A stretch of DNA of 64,000 nucleotides from Marmoricola sp. (GCA_025964795.1 JAOPYC010000024.1:1-64000), one strand, 5' to 3'. Shown: positions 1-10,035, numbered from the stretch's first letter. Numbers and translations are program-made. The notes: generated by a model not told the origin, from the letters alone.

Positions 1-1278
1 CTCGCCTTCAAGGAAGACATCATGCCGGCGCTGGCCGACAAGCCGGTGTACTTCCTGGCCCCGGTCATCGCCACGATCCCGGCCTTCCTCGCCTTCTCCG
101 TCATCCCGCTCGGGCCGCAGGTCAGCATCTTCGGCCACCACACCCCGCTCCAGCTCACCGATGCACCCATCGGCGTCCTGGTGGTCCTGGCCTGCTCGGC
201 GATGGGCGTCTACGGCATCGTGCTCGCCGGCTGGGCCTCCGGCTCGACCTACCCGCTGCTCGGCGGGCTGCGCAGCGCCGCCCAGATGGTCAGCTACGAG
301 ATCGCGATGGGTCTGTCGATCGTCGCGGTCTTCCTCTACGCCGGCTCGATGTCGACCTCGGACATCGTGGCTGCGCAGGCCGACGGCAACCAGCTGTCGT
401 TCTTCGGCTGGCAGTTCACCGGGCCGAGCTGGAACGCCGTCCTGCTGCCCGTGTCCTTCGTCATCTACGTGATCGCGGTGGTCGGTGAGACCAACCGGGC
501 GCCCTTCGACCTCCCCGAGGCCGAGAGCGAGCTGGTCGGCGGTTTCCACACCGAGTACTCGTCGCTGAAGTTCGCCCTGTTCTTCCTCGCCGAGTACGTC
601 AACATGGTCACCGTCTCGGCGTTGGCCGCGACGCTCTTCCTCGGCGGCTGGCGGGCCCCCTGGCCGATCTCGATCTGGGACGGCGCCAACACCGGCTGGT
701 GGCCGCTGCTCTGGTTCTTCCTGAAGGTCGTCGTCGCGCTGTTCGTCTTCATCTGGCTGCGCGGCACGCTGCCCCGGCTGCGCTACGACCAGTTCATGCG
801 CTTCGGGTGGAAGGTGCTGGTGCCCACCGCGCTGGTGTGGATCCTCGTCGTCGCCACGATGCGCACCGTGTCCCGCGAGGCGAACCTGTCCACCGGGGAG
901 GTGGCGCTCTACGTCGGCGTCCCCGCTGCCGTGGTGGTGCTGGCCGGGTTGCTGATCGCCAGCCGGTCGGCGAACCGGGACACCCGCCTGATGGCAGAGG
1001 AGGCCTCGGCCGGTGCGGTCCATGCCACGGATCCGGAACCCGAGGTCCTGCCGGCGGCCGGACCGCGGCGCCGGCCGACCGGTGCCCCGAGCCGGGCCGA
1101 GGGCGGCTTCCCCGTTCCCCCGATGGACCTGAAAGTGCCGCCATCCCCGAGGCTGCGGCGCGAGCCCGTCGCCAGCGACGGTGCGCCCGTCGTCAGCACC
1201 GGACGGCGCGGCTCGACCAGCACTGTTCTGGACCCCACCACCGCCCCGGGCACCACCAAGGAGGACGGCGATGTCTGA
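1..1278 (+). CDS. nuoH: NADH-quinone oxidoreductase subunit H (5' end missing)
   Basis: Membrane subunit of respiratory complex I that sits at the quinone-binding interface between the hydrophilic arm and the proton-pumping arm. The reading frame is open to the window edge and reads [20 protein letters not shown], so the true start lies upstream. Conserved NuoH sequence is visible, including [18 protein letters not shown] and the following [18 protein letters not shown]. Several membrane segments are followed by a tail of about 95 residues rich in Pro, Arg and Ser that core NuoH lacks; such low-complexity tails are common in actinobacterial versions. The stop codon overlaps nuoI by 8 bases, as expected for an operon. 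Confidence 0.97.
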   Translation, partial: LAFKEDIMPALADKPVYFLAPVIATIPAFLAFSVIPLGPQVSIFGHHTPLQLTDAPIGVLVVLACSAMGVYGIVLAGWASGSTYPLLGGLRSAAQMVSYEIAMGLSIVAVFLYAGSMSTSDIVAAQADGNQLSFFGWQFTGPSWNAVLLPVSFVIYVIAVVGETNRAPFDLPEAESELVGGFHTEYSSLKFALFFLAEYVNMVTVSALAATLFLGGWRAPWPISIWDGANTGWWPLLWFFLKVVVALFVFIWLRGTLPRLRYDQFMRFGWKVLVPTALVWILVVATMRTVSREANLSTGEVALYVGVPAAVVVLAGLLIASRSANRDTRLMAEEASAGAVHATDPEPEVLPAAGPRRRPTGAPSRAEGGFPVPPMDLKVPPSPRLRREPVASDGAPVVSTGRRGSTSTVLDPTTAPGTTKEDGDV

Positions 1279-1885
1279 CCGGACGCCCGCCAGAAGGTCG
1301 GGGGGCGAGATCGAGCGCTCCTCCGGACGCGGGAGCAACCGGCCGGCCGTGCGGGACAGCCTGCTGCCCGCCCCGGCCCAGGGCTTCGGCGTCACCTTCG
1401 CGCAGATCTTCCGCAAGGTGACCACCGAGCAGTACCCGTTCGAGCCGAAGGTGACCAAGCCGCGCTACCACGGTCGGCACGTGCTCAACCGGCATCCGGA
1501 CGGCCTGGAGAAGTGCGTCGGCTGCGAGCTGTGCGCGTGGGCCTGCCCGGCCGACGCCATCTACGTCGAGGGCGGTGACAACACCGAGGAGGCCCGGTTC
1601 TCGCCGGGGGAGCGGTACGGCGCCGTCTATCAGATCAACTACCTGCGCTGCATCTTCTGCGGGCTGTGCATCGAGGCCTGCCCGACCCGCTCGCTGACGA
1701 TGAGCAACGACTTCGAGCTCGCCGACGACAACCGCCAGAACCTCATCTACACCAAGGAGCAGCTGATGGCTCCGCTGCTGCCCGGCATGGAGGCCCCGCC
1801 GCACCCGATGCGCCTGGGGGACGACGAGAAGGACTACTACCTGCGGGTCCCCGCGGCGGAGCCGGTCGTGGGGGAGCGGGCATGA
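1271..1885 (+). CDS. nuoI: NADH-quinone oxidoreductase subunit I (2x[4Fe-4S])
   Basis: A 204-residue ferredoxin-like subunit of complex I that carries two [4Fe-4S] clusters and passes electrons toward the quinone site. Two CxxCxxCxxxCP motifs are visible at residues 82-92 ([12 protein letters not shown]) and 127-137 ([12 protein letters not shown]). The ATG at 1271 was chosen because an AAGGAGG ribosome-binding site lies at 1258-1264. The N-terminal stretch of about 35 residues is Arg/Ser-rich and probably disordered. The gene overlaps both nuoH and nuoJ (ATGA), implying translational coupling. Confidence 0.97.
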   Translation: MSDRTPARRSGGEIERSSGRGSNRPAVRDSLLPAPAQGFGVTFAQIFRKVTTEQYPFEPKVTKPRYHGRHVLNRHPDGLEKCVGCELCAWACPADAIYVEGGDNTEEARFSPGERYGAVYQINYLRCIFCGLCIEACPTRSLTMSNDFELADDNRQNLIYTKEQLMAPLLPGMEAPPHPMRLGDDEKDYYLRVPAAEPVVGERA

Positions 1886-2703
1886 CGCAGACGCTCGGCG
1901 GTGGGGAGACCGTTGTCTTCTGGGTGCTCGGCCCGATCGCCCTGGCCGGCGCGCTCGGCATGGTGCTGAGCCGCAACGCCGTCCACTCGGCGCTCTGGCT
2001 GGTCAACACGATGCTGTCGTTCGGCGTCTTCTACGTCGTCCAGGAGGCTCCGTTCCTCGGCGCGGTGCAGATCATCGTCTACACCGGCGCGATCATGATC
2101 CTGTTCCTGTTCGTGCTGATGCTCGTCGGCCGCGACTCCTCGGACTCGGTCGTGGAGACGCTGCGCGGGCAGCGGATCGCGGCGATCATCCTGGGCATCG
2201 GCTTCGCAGGCCTGGTGGGGGCGGGGATCGCCGAAGCCACCCGGGACCTGCCGGTGACCGGGCTCGACGGGGCGCAGGGCGGCGCGGGCAACATCCCGGC
2301 GATCGCCGAACTGCTCTTCACCAGGTACCTGCTGGCCTTCGAGGTCACCAGCGCCCTGCTGATCACCGCCGCGGTGGGGGCGATGGTGCTCGCCCACATC
2401 GAGCGGGAGCCCGGGAGCCGGCGCAGCCAGAAGGAACTGTCGCGGGCCCGCTTCCTCACCGACCGGCCCGGGACGCTGCCTGGCCCGGGTGTCTTCGCGC
2501 GGGCCGACTCCGTCGCCGTCCCGGCGATCCTGCCCGACGGCCGGCCGGCCGAGGACAGCCTCGCCACCGGCCTCGAGCCCCAGGAGCCCGACCAGATGCC
2601 GCGACCCACGGGCCGGGAGCAGCTCGGCAGCCCGGACGCCGCGCTCGGCACCCTCGACCCCGCCCCCCTGGACCCTGCTGCTCGGGACGGGGGCGACCGA
2701 TGA
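1882..2703 (+). CDS. nuoJ: NADH-quinone oxidoreductase subunit J
   Basis: A 273-residue membrane subunit of complex I. The N-terminal 170 residues contain about five hydrophobic helices and the typical NuoJ stretch [20 protein letters not shown], including the pi-bulge helix thought to link quinone chemistry to proton pumping. After the last helix there is a polar tail of about 100 residues, rich in Pro, Asp and Gly, that core NuoJ does not have. The ATG at 1882 overlaps the nuoI stop (ATGA), and the stop overlaps the nuoK start in the same way. Confidence 0.96.
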   Translation: MTQTLGGGETVVFWVLGPIALAGALGMVLSRNAVHSALWLVNTMLSFGVFYVVQEAPFLGAVQIIVYTGAIMILFLFVLMLVGRDSSDSVVETLRGQRIAAIILGIGFAGLVGAGIAEATRDLPVTGLDGAQGGAGNIPAIAELLFTRYLLAFEVTSALLITAAVGAMVLAHIEREPGSRRSQKELSRARFLTDRPGTLPGPGVFARADSVAVPAILPDGRPAEDSLATGLEPQEPDQMPRPTGREQLGSPDAALGTLDPAPLDPAARDGGDR

Positions 2704-2999
2704 CACTCACCTGGTATCTGGTGCTCGCCGCGATCCTCTTCACGATCGGCGCCGTCGGGGTCCTCGTCCGGCGCAACGCCATCGTCGTGTTCATGTGCGT
2801 GGAGCTGATGCTCAACTCGGTGAACCTGACGCTGGTCACCTTCGCCCGCGCGCACGGCACCGTCGACGGTCAGATCATGGCGTTCTTCGTCATGGTCGTC
2901 GCCGCCGCGGAGGTCGTCGTCGGGCTCGCGATCATCATGTCGATCTACCGGACCCGACGGTCCGCCTCGGTCGACGACGCCAACCTGCTGAAGTACTGA
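2700..2999 (+). CDS. nuoK: NADH-quinone oxidoreductase subunit K
   Basis: A 99-residue, three-helix membrane subunit of complex I (MrpC-like). Conserved glutamates sit in the second and third helices, in the segments [15 protein letters not shown] and [12 protein letters not shown]; in characterised NuoK these carboxylates take part in proton transfer. The length is normal for the family. The start overlaps the nuoJ stop, and 15 bases separate it from nuoL. Confidence 0.97.
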   Translation: MTLTWYLVLAAILFTIGAVGVLVRRNAIVVFMCVELMLNSVNLTLVTFARAHGTVDGQIMAFFVMVVAAAEVVVGLAIIMSIYRTRRSASVDDANLLKY

Positions 3000-3014
3000 C
3001 GGGGACGGACACAA

Positions 3015-4895
3015 GTGCCTGCTGATGGGTTGCTCGCTGCTTCCTGGCTGCTGATCGCGCTGCCGCTGGCCGGTGCCGCGGTGCTGCTGCTGGGTGGCCG
3101 CCGCACCGACCGCTGGGGCCACCTGCTCGGGACGGCGACCGTCGTCGCGTCCTTCGTGATCGGCCTGCTCTGCACGTTCCAGCTGGCCGGACTGGAGGAG
3201 AAGTCGGTCGGCGTCGACCTGTTCACCTTCATCTCGGCCGGGTCGCTCGACGTCCGCGCGGGGCTGCTCTACGACCCGCTGTCGGCGGTATTCGTGCTGC
3301 TGATCACCGGGGTCGGGTCGCTGATCCACATCTACTCGATCGGCTACATGGCGCACGACCCCGGCCGCCGCCGGTTCTTCGCCTACCTGAACCTGTTCAT
3401 CGCGGCGATGCTGCTGCTCGTCCTCGGCAACAGCTTCGTGGCCCTCTACGTGGGCTGGGAGGGCGTCGGTCTCGCGTCCTACCTGCTGATCGCGTTCTGG
3501 TACACCCGCCCGGCGGCCGCCACGGCAGCCAAGAAGGCCTTCATCATGAACCGGGTCGGCGACGTCGGCCTGACCCTGGCGATCTTCCTGATGTTCAGCC
3601 AGCTCGGGACGACGTCCTACTCCGGCGTCTTCGGCTCGGTCGGCACCCTGGCCGGCGGCACCGTGACCGCCCTCGGGCTGCTGCTGCTGCTCGGCGCCTG
3701 CGGCAAGTCCGGGCAGTTCCCGCTGCAGGCGTGGCTGCCCGACGCGATGGAGGGGCCGACCCCGGTCTCGGCCCTCATCCACGCCGCGACCATGGTGACC
3801 GCCGGCGTCTACCTCATCGTCCGCTCGCAGTTCATCTTCGAGTACACCTCCGACGCCCGCCTCGCGGTCGCGATCATCGGCACCATCACGCTGCTGATGG
3901 GCGCCTGGATCGGCTGTGCGAAGGACGACATCAAGAAGGTCCTCGCGGGCTCGACGATGAGCCAGATCGGCTACATGATCCTGGCCGCCGGGCTCGGCGT
4001 CTTCGGCTACGCCTTCGCGATCTTCCACCTGCTGATGCACGGCTTCTTCAAGGCGAACATGTTCCTCGGCGCCGGCTCGGTGATGCACGGCACCAACGAC
4101 GACGTGAACATGCGTCACTACGGTGCGCTGCGCAAGGCGATGCCGGTCACCTTCATCACCTTCGCCATGGGCTACCTCGCGATCATCGGGTTCCCCGGCT
4201 TCGACGGGTTCTGGTCGAAGGACAAGATCATCGAGACGGCGCTCTCGCAGAACCTCACCCTGGGCCTGTGCGCCCTGCTGGGCGCAGGCGTCACCGGCTT
4301 CTACATGACCCGGCTGATGCTGCTCACCTTCTTCACCAAGGAGCGCTGGGAGCCCGATGTGCACCCGCACGAGTCGCCGAAGGTGATGACCGTCCCGCTG
4401 ATGGTGCTCGCCGCGCTGTCGCTCCTCGGTGGCCTGGTGCTGCTCAACGACTGGATCGTCACGTTCCTCTCGCCGGTCACGGGGGAGGCTCCCCACGAGG
4501 ACCCGCCGCTGCCCGCCCTGGCCATCTCCGCGATCGCGGTGATCGTCGTCGCGATCGGCGTGGCGCTGGCCTGGTTCCTGGTCGGCAAGCGTGAGGTGTC
4601 GCGGACCGCGCCCGAGAAGGTGTCGGTCTTCACCGCCGCGGGTCGCAACGACCTCTACGGCGACGCGTTCAACGACCTCGTCATCGTCGAACCCGGCAAG
4701 AGCTTCACCGGCGGCCTGGCCGCGTTCGACCGCGGGACGGTCGACGGTGGCTTCGAGGGGACCGGACGCGCGCTCAGCGGGCTCTCGGGTGCGCTCCGGC
4801 TGGCCCAGAACGGGTTCGTCCGCTCCTACGCCCTCTCGCTGCTGGCCGGCGCCGCCCTTGTCCTCCTCGCGCTCGTGGTGGTGAACCTCGCATGA
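3015..4895 (+). CDS. nuoL: NADH-quinone oxidoreductase subunit L (antiporter-like)
   Basis: The distal antiporter-like, proton-pumping subunit of complex I; 626 residues, normal for NuoL. The conserved core CGKSGQFPLQAWLPDAMEGP is followed by TPVSALIHAATMVTAGVYL, which holds the channel lysine and histidine positions of the family. The C-terminal part includes an amphipathic stretch and a last membrane helix, in line with the long lateral helix of NuoL. The start is GTG at 3015, a short gap after nuoK; the gene overlaps nuoM by 4 bases. Confidence 0.97.
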   Translation: MPADGLLAASWLLIALPLAGAAVLLLGGRRTDRWGHLLGTATVVASFVIGLLCTFQLAGLEEKSVGVDLFTFISAGSLDVRAGLLYDPLSAVFVLLITGVGSLIHIYSIGYMAHDPGRRRFFAYLNLFIAAMLLLVLGNSFVALYVGWEGVGLASYLLIAFWYTRPAAATAAKKAFIMNRVGDVGLTLAIFLMFSQLGTTSYSGVFGSVGTLAGGTVTALGLLLLLGACGKSGQFPLQAWLPDAMEGPTPVSALIHAATMVTAGVYLIVRSQFIFEYTSDARLAVAIIGTITLLMGAWIGCAKDDIKKVLAGSTMSQIGYMILAAGLGVFGYAFAIFHLLMHGFFKANMFLGAGSVMHGTNDDVNMRHYGALRKAMPVTFITFAMGYLAIIGFPGFDGFWSKDKIIETALSQNLTLGLCALLGAGVTGFYMTRLMLLTFFTKERWEPDVHPHESPKVMTVPLMVLAALSLLGGLVLLNDWIVTFLSPVTGEAPHEDPPLPALAISAIAVIVVAIGVALAWFLVGKREVSRTAPEKVSVFTAAGRNDLYGDAFNDLVIVEPGKSFTGGLAAFDRGTVDGGFEGTGRALSGLSGALRLAQNGFVRSYALSLLAGAALVLLALVVVNLA

Positions 4896-6421
4896 ACTCC
4901 TCCTGGCTGACCCTCCTGCTGCTGCTCCCGATCGCGGGCTCCATGGTCCTGGCGGTGCTCCCTGCCCGCACGTCGGCGGCGGTCGTCAAGCAGTCCGCCC
5001 TCGCGATCTCGGTGCTGACCCTGGCCCTGGCCATCGCGCTGGCGATCGGCTACCAGGCCGGCGGCGGCTACGACTACTCCGTCGACGTCGACTGGATCAA
5101 GCTGTTCGGCGCGCACTACGCCCTGGGCCTCGACGGCATCGGGCTGACCCTGGTCCTGCTGACCGTGATCCTCACCCCGGTCGTGATGCTCGCGTCGTGG
5201 AACGACGGCGACACCGGCCGCTGGGGCCCCAAGGGCTTCTTCGCCTGGGTCCTGGCCCTGGAAGGTCTCTCGATCGGCGTATTCGCCGCCACCGACGTGT
5301 TCTTGTTCTACGTCTTCTTCGAGGCCACGCTGATCCCGGTCTACTTCCTCGTCGCCGGGTACGGCGGGCCGGCCCGCGTCCGCGCCGCCGTGAAGTTCCT
5401 GCTGTTCTCGCTGGCCGGTGGGCTGGTGATGCTGGCCTCGGTGATCGGGATCTACGTCGAGACGGCGAAGTCGTCCGACGGTCCGACGTACCTGATCTCG
5501 GAGCTGCAGCACTTCGACTTCGGCACCTCGGTCGGGCGCTGGATGTTCGTCGGCTTCTTCATCGCCTTCGCGATCAAGGCGCCGATGTTCCCCGTGCACA
5601 CCTGGCTCCCGGACACCACGGAGAGCGCGACGCCGGGCACCTCCGTGCTGCTGGTCAGCGTGCTCGACAAGATCGGCACCTTCGGGATGATCCGGTTCTG
5701 CCTCGAGCTGTTCCCGGAGGCGTCGCGGTGGGCCACGCCCGTGGTCGTCGTGCTCGCCATCATCAGCATCCTCTACGGCGCGTTCATGGCGATCGGCTCC
5801 AACAACATCCCGCGCCTGATCGCCTACACGAGCGTGTCGCACTTCGGCTTCATCGTGCTGGGCATCTTCGTGATGAACAGCCAGGGCCTGTCGGGCGCGA
5901 ACCTCTACATGTTCAACCACGGCCTCTCCACGGCCGCACTCTTCCTGGTGAGCGGGTTCATGATCTCCCGGCGCGGGTCGGCCCTGATCAGCGACTACGG
6001 CGGCGTCGAGAAGGTCGCCCCCGTGCTGGCCGGGCTGTTCCTGGTCTCCGGGCTCTCGTCGCTCTCGCTGCCGGGGCTCTCCCCGTTCGTCTCCGAGCTG
6101 ATGGTGATGGTGGGTGCGTTCGTGCACTCGCCGTGGGCCGCGGCCTTCGCGGTGCCGGCGATCGTGCTGGCCGCCATCTACATCCTGTGGATGTACCAGC
6201 GGGTGATGACCGGCCCGGTCCGTGAGGGCGTGGTCGGGATGCCCGACCTGAACGTCCGCGAGGTCTCCTCGCTGGCGCCGCTGCTCGTGCTGATCGTGGT
6301 GCTCGGCTTCTACCCGAAGCCGCTGCTCGCCGTGATCAACCCGTCGGTGCAGCACACGATGTCCGAGGTGGGAAAGAGCGATCCACAACCGAAGGTGACC
6401 GAAGGGGAGGCGGCCAAGTGA
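4892..6421 (+). CDS. nuoM: NADH-quinone oxidoreductase subunit M (antiporter-like)
   Basis: Second antiporter-like, proton-pumping subunit of complex I; 509 residues. The signature FAIKAPMFPVHTWLPDTTES, followed by GTSVLLVSVLDKIGTFGMIR, distinguishes NuoM from NuoL and NuoN. About 14 hydrophobic helices fill the chain. The ATG at 4892 overlaps the nuoL stop (ATGA), and the stop overlaps the GTG of nuoN, so the three antiporter subunits are translated as a coupled set. Confidence 0.97.
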   Translation: MNSSWLTLLLLLPIAGSMVLAVLPARTSAAVVKQSALAISVLTLALAIALAIGYQAGGGYDYSVDVDWIKLFGAHYALGLDGIGLTLVLLTVILTPVVMLASWNDGDTGRWGPKGFFAWVLALEGLSIGVFAATDVFLFYVFFEATLIPVYFLVAGYGGPARVRAAVKFLLFSLAGGLVMLASVIGIYVETAKSSDGPTYLISELQHFDFGTSVGRWMFVGFFIAFAIKAPMFPVHTWLPDTTESATPGTSVLLVSVLDKIGTFGMIRFCLELFPEASRWATPVVVVLAIISILYGAFMAIGSNNIPRLIAYTSVSHFGFIVLGIFVMNSQGLSGANLYMFNHGLSTAALFLVSGFMISRRGSALISDYGGVEKVAPVLAGLFLVSGLSSLSLPGLSPFVSELMVMVGAFVHSPWAAAFAVPAIVLAAIYILWMYQRVMTGPVREGVVGMPDLNVREVSSLAPLLVLIVVLGFYPKPLLAVINPSVQHTMSEVGKSDPQPKVTEGEAAK

Positions 6422-8010
6422 ACACGTTCGATGCTCCGACGATCGAGTACTTCACCGTCTCGCCCATCCTGATCGTCCTCGGGGTCGCCACTCTCGGCGT
6501 GCTCATCGAGGCCTTCGTCCCGCGCGGTCGGCGTTACCTCGTGCAGGTCGTGCTCTCGCTGGTCGGGCTGCTCGCCGCGATCGTCACCACCGTGATCGTC
6601 TTCAACCGGCTCAACCCCGGGGCGAAGACGCCCAAGGGCGGCAAGGTCGTGGCGATGGGCGCCCTGGCGGCCGACGGTCCGGCGCTGTTCTGCTGGCTGC
6701 TCATCCTGGTGCTGGCCGTGCTCAGCGTGCTGCTGTTCGCCGAGCGTCACCTCGAGGGCGGCGTCACCTCGTTCGCCGGCCAGGCCGCGGCCCTGCCCGG
6801 CACCGAGGCCGAGCGGGAGGCATCGACCAAGGGCCTGGAGCACACCGAGGTCTTCCCGCTGCTGATGTTCGCGGTGGCCGGCATGCTGATGTTCCCCGCG
6901 GCCATCGTCCTGCTGGCCGTGTGCGTGGCGCTCGAAGTGCTCTCGCTCCCGCTCTACCTGCTCTGCGGCCTGGCCCGACGCCGGCGCCTGCTCAGCCAGG
7001 AAGCGGCGATGAAGTACTTCCTGCTCGGCGCGTTCAGCTCCGGCTTCTTCGTCTACGGCATCGCGCTGGTCTACGGCTACTCCGGCTCGATGGAGTTCGC
7101 CGAGATCGCCGAGGCGGTCTCCGCACAGACCGGCAGCGAGGGCCTGCTCCTCGGTGGCATCGCACTGATGGCCGTCGGCCTGCTGTTCAAGGTCGGCGCC
7201 GTGCCGTTCCACAACTGGACCCCCGACGTCTACCAGGGCGCCCCCACCGCGGTGACCGCCTTCATGGCGGCGAGCACCAAGGTGGCCGCGTTCGGCGCGC
7301 TGCTGCGGCTGTTCTACGTCGCGTTCGGCGCCAACCGCACCGAGTGGCTCCCGATGATCTGGATCGTGGCCATCCTGACGATGGTGGTCGGCTCGGTGCT
7401 CGCGCTGACCCAGACCGACATCAAGCGGCTGCTGGCCTACTCCTCGATCGCGCACGCCGGGTTCATCCTCACCGGCTTCCTCGGGATCCGCTCGCTCAAC
7501 GTGGTGCCCGGTGGCAGCCTGACCGGCATCTCGGCGGTGCTGTTCTACCTGACGACCTACGCGTTCACCACGATCGCCGCGTTCGCCCTCGTGACCGTCG
7601 TACGCGACGGTGGGGGTGAGGCCACCTCGCTGGCTCGCTGGCAGGGACTCGGCAAGGAGTCGCCCCTCGTGGCCGGGCTCTTCGCCTTCCTGCTCCTCGC
7701 GATGGCGGGCATCCCGCTGACCAGCGGCTTCACCGGCAAGTGGGCCGTGTTCGCGGCGGCTCTGTCGGCCGGTGCGTGGCCCGTGGTCATCGTGGCGGTG
7801 CTGGCCTCGGCCGTGGCGGCGTACTTCTACGTCAAGGTGATCGTGCTGATGTTCTTCTCCGAGCCGATCGGCGAGGGGCCCAGCGTGACCAACCCGAGCG
7901 TGCTCACCGGTTCGGTCATCGCCGTCGGCGTCGCGGCCACCCTGCTGCTGGGCATCGTGCCGGGCAGCCTGATCGACCTGCTCGGGCGCGTGGGAGTATT
8001 CATCAGGTGA
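6418..8010 (+). CDS. nuoN: NADH-quinone oxidoreductase subunit N (antiporter-like)
   Basis: Third antiporter-like membrane subunit of complex I; 530 residues with about 14 hydrophobic helices. The motif KVGAVPFHNWTPDVYQGAPT and the nearby AFMAASTKVAAFGALLRLF are typical of NuoN. Translation starts at GTG 6418 inside the nuoM stop, and the stop TGA overlaps the GTG of the polyprenyl synthetase gene, so the operon continues past the last nuo gene. Confidence 0.97.
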   Translation: MNTFDAPTIEYFTVSPILIVLGVATLGVLIEAFVPRGRRYLVQVVLSLVGLLAAIVTTVIVFNRLNPGAKTPKGGKVVAMGALAADGPALFCWLLILVLAVLSVLLFAERHLEGGVTSFAGQAAALPGTEAEREASTKGLEHTEVFPLLMFAVAGMLMFPAAIVLLAVCVALEVLSLPLYLLCGLARRRRLLSQEAAMKYFLLGAFSSGFFVYGIALVYGYSGSMEFAEIAEAVSAQTGSEGLLLGGIALMAVGLLFKVGAVPFHNWTPDVYQGAPTAVTAFMAASTKVAAFGALLRLFYVAFGANRTEWLPMIWIVAILTMVVGSVLALTQTDIKRLLAYSSIAHAGFILTGFLGIRSLNVVPGGSLTGISAVLFYLTTYAFTTIAAFALVTVVRDGGGEATSLARWQGLGKESPLVAGLFAFLLLAMAGIPLTSGFTGKWAVFAAALSAGAWPVVIVAVLASAVAAYFYVKVIVLMFFSEPIGEGPSVTNPSVLTGSVIAVGVAATLLLGIVPGSLIDLLGRVGVFIR

Positions 8011-8999
8011 CCACCCAGCTGGCCCTGTCCATCGTCGACGCACAGCTCGAAGCGCGCCTGCGCACGCGGATGAACGAGGTCGAGGCGGCACTGATCGGGC
8101 ACGTGCAGAGCGAGGCCGGGTTCGTCACCGAAGCGGCCCGGCACCTGCTGGACGCGGGCGGCAGGCGGTTCCGGCCGCTGCTGGTGCTGCTGGCCGCCGA
8201 GACCGGTGACCCCTCGCGCGACGGGGTGCTCACCGCGGCCTGCGTCGTGGAGCTCACCCACCTCGCCTCGCTCTACCACGACGACGTGATGGACGAGGCC
8301 GACGTACGCCGCGGGGCCGAGTCGGCCAACGCGCGCTGGGACAACCACGTGGCGATCCTCACCGGCGACTTCCTGTTCTCCAAGTCCTCCGAGCTGACCG
8401 CGGACCTCGGCGCCGACGCCGTCCGGGTCCAGGCGAAGACCTTCACCCGGCTCGTGGAGGGCCAGATCCTGGAGACGCTCGGGCCGGTCGGCGACGAGGA
8501 CCCGCTGGATCACTACCTGCGCGTGGTCGCGGGCAAGACCGGGTCCCTGATCGCCACCTCCGCTCGCTACGGCGCCCGCTTCTCCGGCGCCCCGCGCGAC
8601 GTGGAGGAGGCGCTGACGGAGTACGGCGAGAAGGTCGGCGTCGCCTTCCAGCTCTCCGACGACATCCTCGACATCGCCTCGAAGACCGAGGAGTCCGGCA
8701 AGACGCAGGGCACCGACCTCCGCGAGGGCGTGCCGACGCTGCCCGTGCTGATCGCCCGGCGCTCCACCGACCCGGCCGACGCCCGGCTGCTCGAGCTGCT
8801 CGACGCCGACCTCACCGACGACGCCCTCCGCGCCGAGACCCTCGCCCTCCTCCGGGAGCACCCCTCGATGTCCGAGGCCCGCGCCTACGTCATCGGCCTC
8901 GCCGGCGAGGCCAAGACCCTGCTCAAGGTCCTCCCCGAGGGCCCGGCGAGGACAGCGTTGGAAGGCTTCGCCGACGCGGTGGCTACCCGGAGTGCCTGA
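8007..8999 (+). CDS. Polyprenyl diphosphate synthase (all-trans, long chain)
   Basis: A 330-residue trans-isoprenyl diphosphate synthase that lengthens an allylic diphosphate with isopentenyl diphosphate. The first aspartate-rich motif DDVMDEAD is at residues 92-99, and the second, LSDDILDIA, lies in the last third; GGRRFRPLL near residue 51 is the usual diphosphate-binding stretch. The start is the GTG that overlaps the nuoN stop. Because it is coupled to nuo, the likely product is the side-chain precursor of menaquinone, the quinone that complex I reduces; chain length cannot be read from the sequence. Confidence 0.92.
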   Translation: MTTQLALSIVDAQLEARLRTRMNEVEAALIGHVQSEAGFVTEAARHLLDAGGRRFRPLLVLLAAETGDPSRDGVLTAACVVELTHLASLYHDDVMDEADVRRGAESANARWDNHVAILTGDFLFSKSSELTADLGADAVRVQAKTFTRLVEGQILETLGPVGDEDPLDHYLRVVAGKTGSLIATSARYGARFSGAPRDVEEALTEYGEKVGVAFQLSDDILDIASKTEESGKTQGTDLREGVPTLPVLIARRSTDPADARLLELLDADLTDDALRAETLALLREHPSMSEARAYVIGLAGEAKTLLKVLPEGPARTALEGFADAVATRSA

Positions 9000-9001
9000 G
9001 T

Positions 9002-9035
9002 TGACGGTTTCACTGGGTACCCAGTGAAACCGTCA
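9002..9035. terminator. 34-bp perfect palindrome after the nuo operon
   Basis: A perfect inverted repeat begins two bases after the stop of the polyprenyl synthetase gene. Its arms are TGACGGTTTCACTGGGT and the reverse complement, with no loop bases left unpaired in the DNA form. It sits between convergent genes, so it can end transcription from both sides. There is no T-run, as is usual for actinobacterial terminators. The inner 24 bp recur almost exactly at 10213-10236. Confidence 0.7.
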
Positions 9036-9066
9036 GTTCCCCCGCGTTGCATTGCGAGGGAAGTGC
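9002..9066 (+). repeat. Left inverted-repeat arm next to the AbiEi-like gene
   Basis: This block has two hairpins: the 34-bp palindrome at 9002-9035 and a second imperfect hairpin at about 9037-9062 with arms TTCCCCCGC and GCGAGGGAA. The same two hairpins occur in mirror order at 10174-10238. In the second hairpin the shared stretch is TTCCCCCGCGTTGCA, then the end GGGAAGTG. The two copies therefore form inverted repeats around a single gene. Confidence 0.75.
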
Positions 9067-9090
9067 CTATATCGGTAGGGGAGTGTGGCC

Positions 9091-10035
9091 TCATGCGGCG
9101 TTCCAGATCCCCATCTGCCGACGGGTGCGGGCGGCCGTCTTCTCTGGGGTGAACAAGTCCTGCCAGATGTATCGAATCATCAGCCATCGGGTGATCTCAC
9201 GTAGCTTGTCCTCGCGCTCCTTCTCGCGGACGATGACGTCACTCGCCGTCTCGCCCGGCTTCAGAAGCCGCCCGTACTTGATCTTGCCGTCGAACTCCCC
9301 GAGCAGTCCGTAGTCGGGCCAGGCGAAGTCGGTGACACCGACCAGGATGCCGTTCTGGTCGTACACCTTGAACTGGAGCAAAGGCTCGGGAAGGTGCTGG
9401 GTCCACATCAGATGGCGAGCCAGAGACTCGCCGACGGACTGTGAACCCTCGCGGGTCAAACGGATCGTGATCTGCAGCTTGTTCGAGTTCGGCCAGCGCT
9501 CGCGGCGAGCGTACGCCGCGAATAGAGACTGTTTCGTCCCTAGGTCAAGGTCGAGAACGGAATCCAGGATGACGACACCCGATGCCGTGTTCGTCAGCGA
9601 GGCAGCGTCCAGGGCGCAGGTCTCCGGCCCCAACACCAACAACTCGCCCTTGGCATAGACATCGTCAGCGTCCCAGTTGCCCTCGTGATAGGTGATGCCA
9701 GCCTGGTGACGCCCGGAGGACTTGTCGAGTCGGGTGACATGAACGGTCTCGAGGTTGGGCTTCCAGAGTCGGAGCCCATGTTCCACAGCGCCAGAGGTGT
9801 GACTCAGTGCGACGCGGTTTGCGTGAGTCAGGCAGACAGCCTGACCGACCAGCTGGTGGCGCCCGGCCTCGTCTCGCGCGTTCCATGTCTCCGTCGGCGC
9901 ATAGGCCCCTTGCCGGAGCCTGGTGAGTACGCCGGCACGACGTGCCTCGAGGAGGTCGCGATCCCGATATCCGAAATCCAACGCTTCGCCGCGAAGGAAC
10001 AGGCCGTTGGGGTGCAGCGAAAGTAGTTCATCCAT
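9091..10035 (-). CDS. AbiEi-type antitoxin-like protein
   Basis: A 314-residue protein that resembles the large group of actinobacterial proteins annotated as type IV toxin-antitoxin AbiEi-family antitoxins. The N-terminal 90 residues look like a winged-helix domain with the common pattern RDLLEARRAGVLTRLRQGAY. The C-terminal half has a charged core (VGVTDFAWPDYGLLGEFDGK, then KYGRLL and REKEREDKL) like the nuclease-fold domain often found in these proteins. The start was set at the ATG at 10035 because the family begins close to the winged helix. No AbiEii toxin gene lies beside it. The gene is flanked by inverted two-hairpin repeats, and its codon use is less GC-rich than its neighbours, which hints at transfer. 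Confidence 0.7.
   Translation of the reverse strand: MDELLSLHPNGLFLRGEALDFGYRDRDLLEARRAGVLTRLRQGAYAPTETWNARDEAGRHQLVGQAVCLTHANRVALSHTSGAVEHGLRLWKPNLETVHVTRLDKSSGRHQAGITYHEGNWDADDVYAKGELLVLGPETCALDAASLTNTASGVVILDSVLDLDLGTKQSLFAAYARRERWPNSNKLQITIRLTREGSQSVGESLARHLMWTQHLPEPLLQFKVYDQNGILVGVTDFAWPDYGLLGEFDGKIKYGRLLKPGETASDVIVREKEREDKLREITRWLMIRYIWQDLFTPEKTAARTRRQMGIWNAA

Noticed and set aside
2079-4496. An 805-codon open frame on the minus strand across nuoJ-nuoL, and similar long frames opposite other genes
   Set aside because: They are mirror frames caused by high GC. They carry no family motif and have the amino acid bias (Arg, Gly, His, Asp) of antisense reading, while the plus-strand genes are clear.
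3015-8010. Mrp-type sodium/proton antiporter genes instead of nuoLMN
   Set aside because: They follow nuoHIJK in the normal order and carry the NuoL, NuoM and NuoN signatures.
9091-10035. A complete AbiE toxin-antitoxin pair
   Set aside because: Only the AbiEi-like part is present. Both neighbouring genes are recognisable housekeeping or transport genes, so there is no AbiEii toxin.
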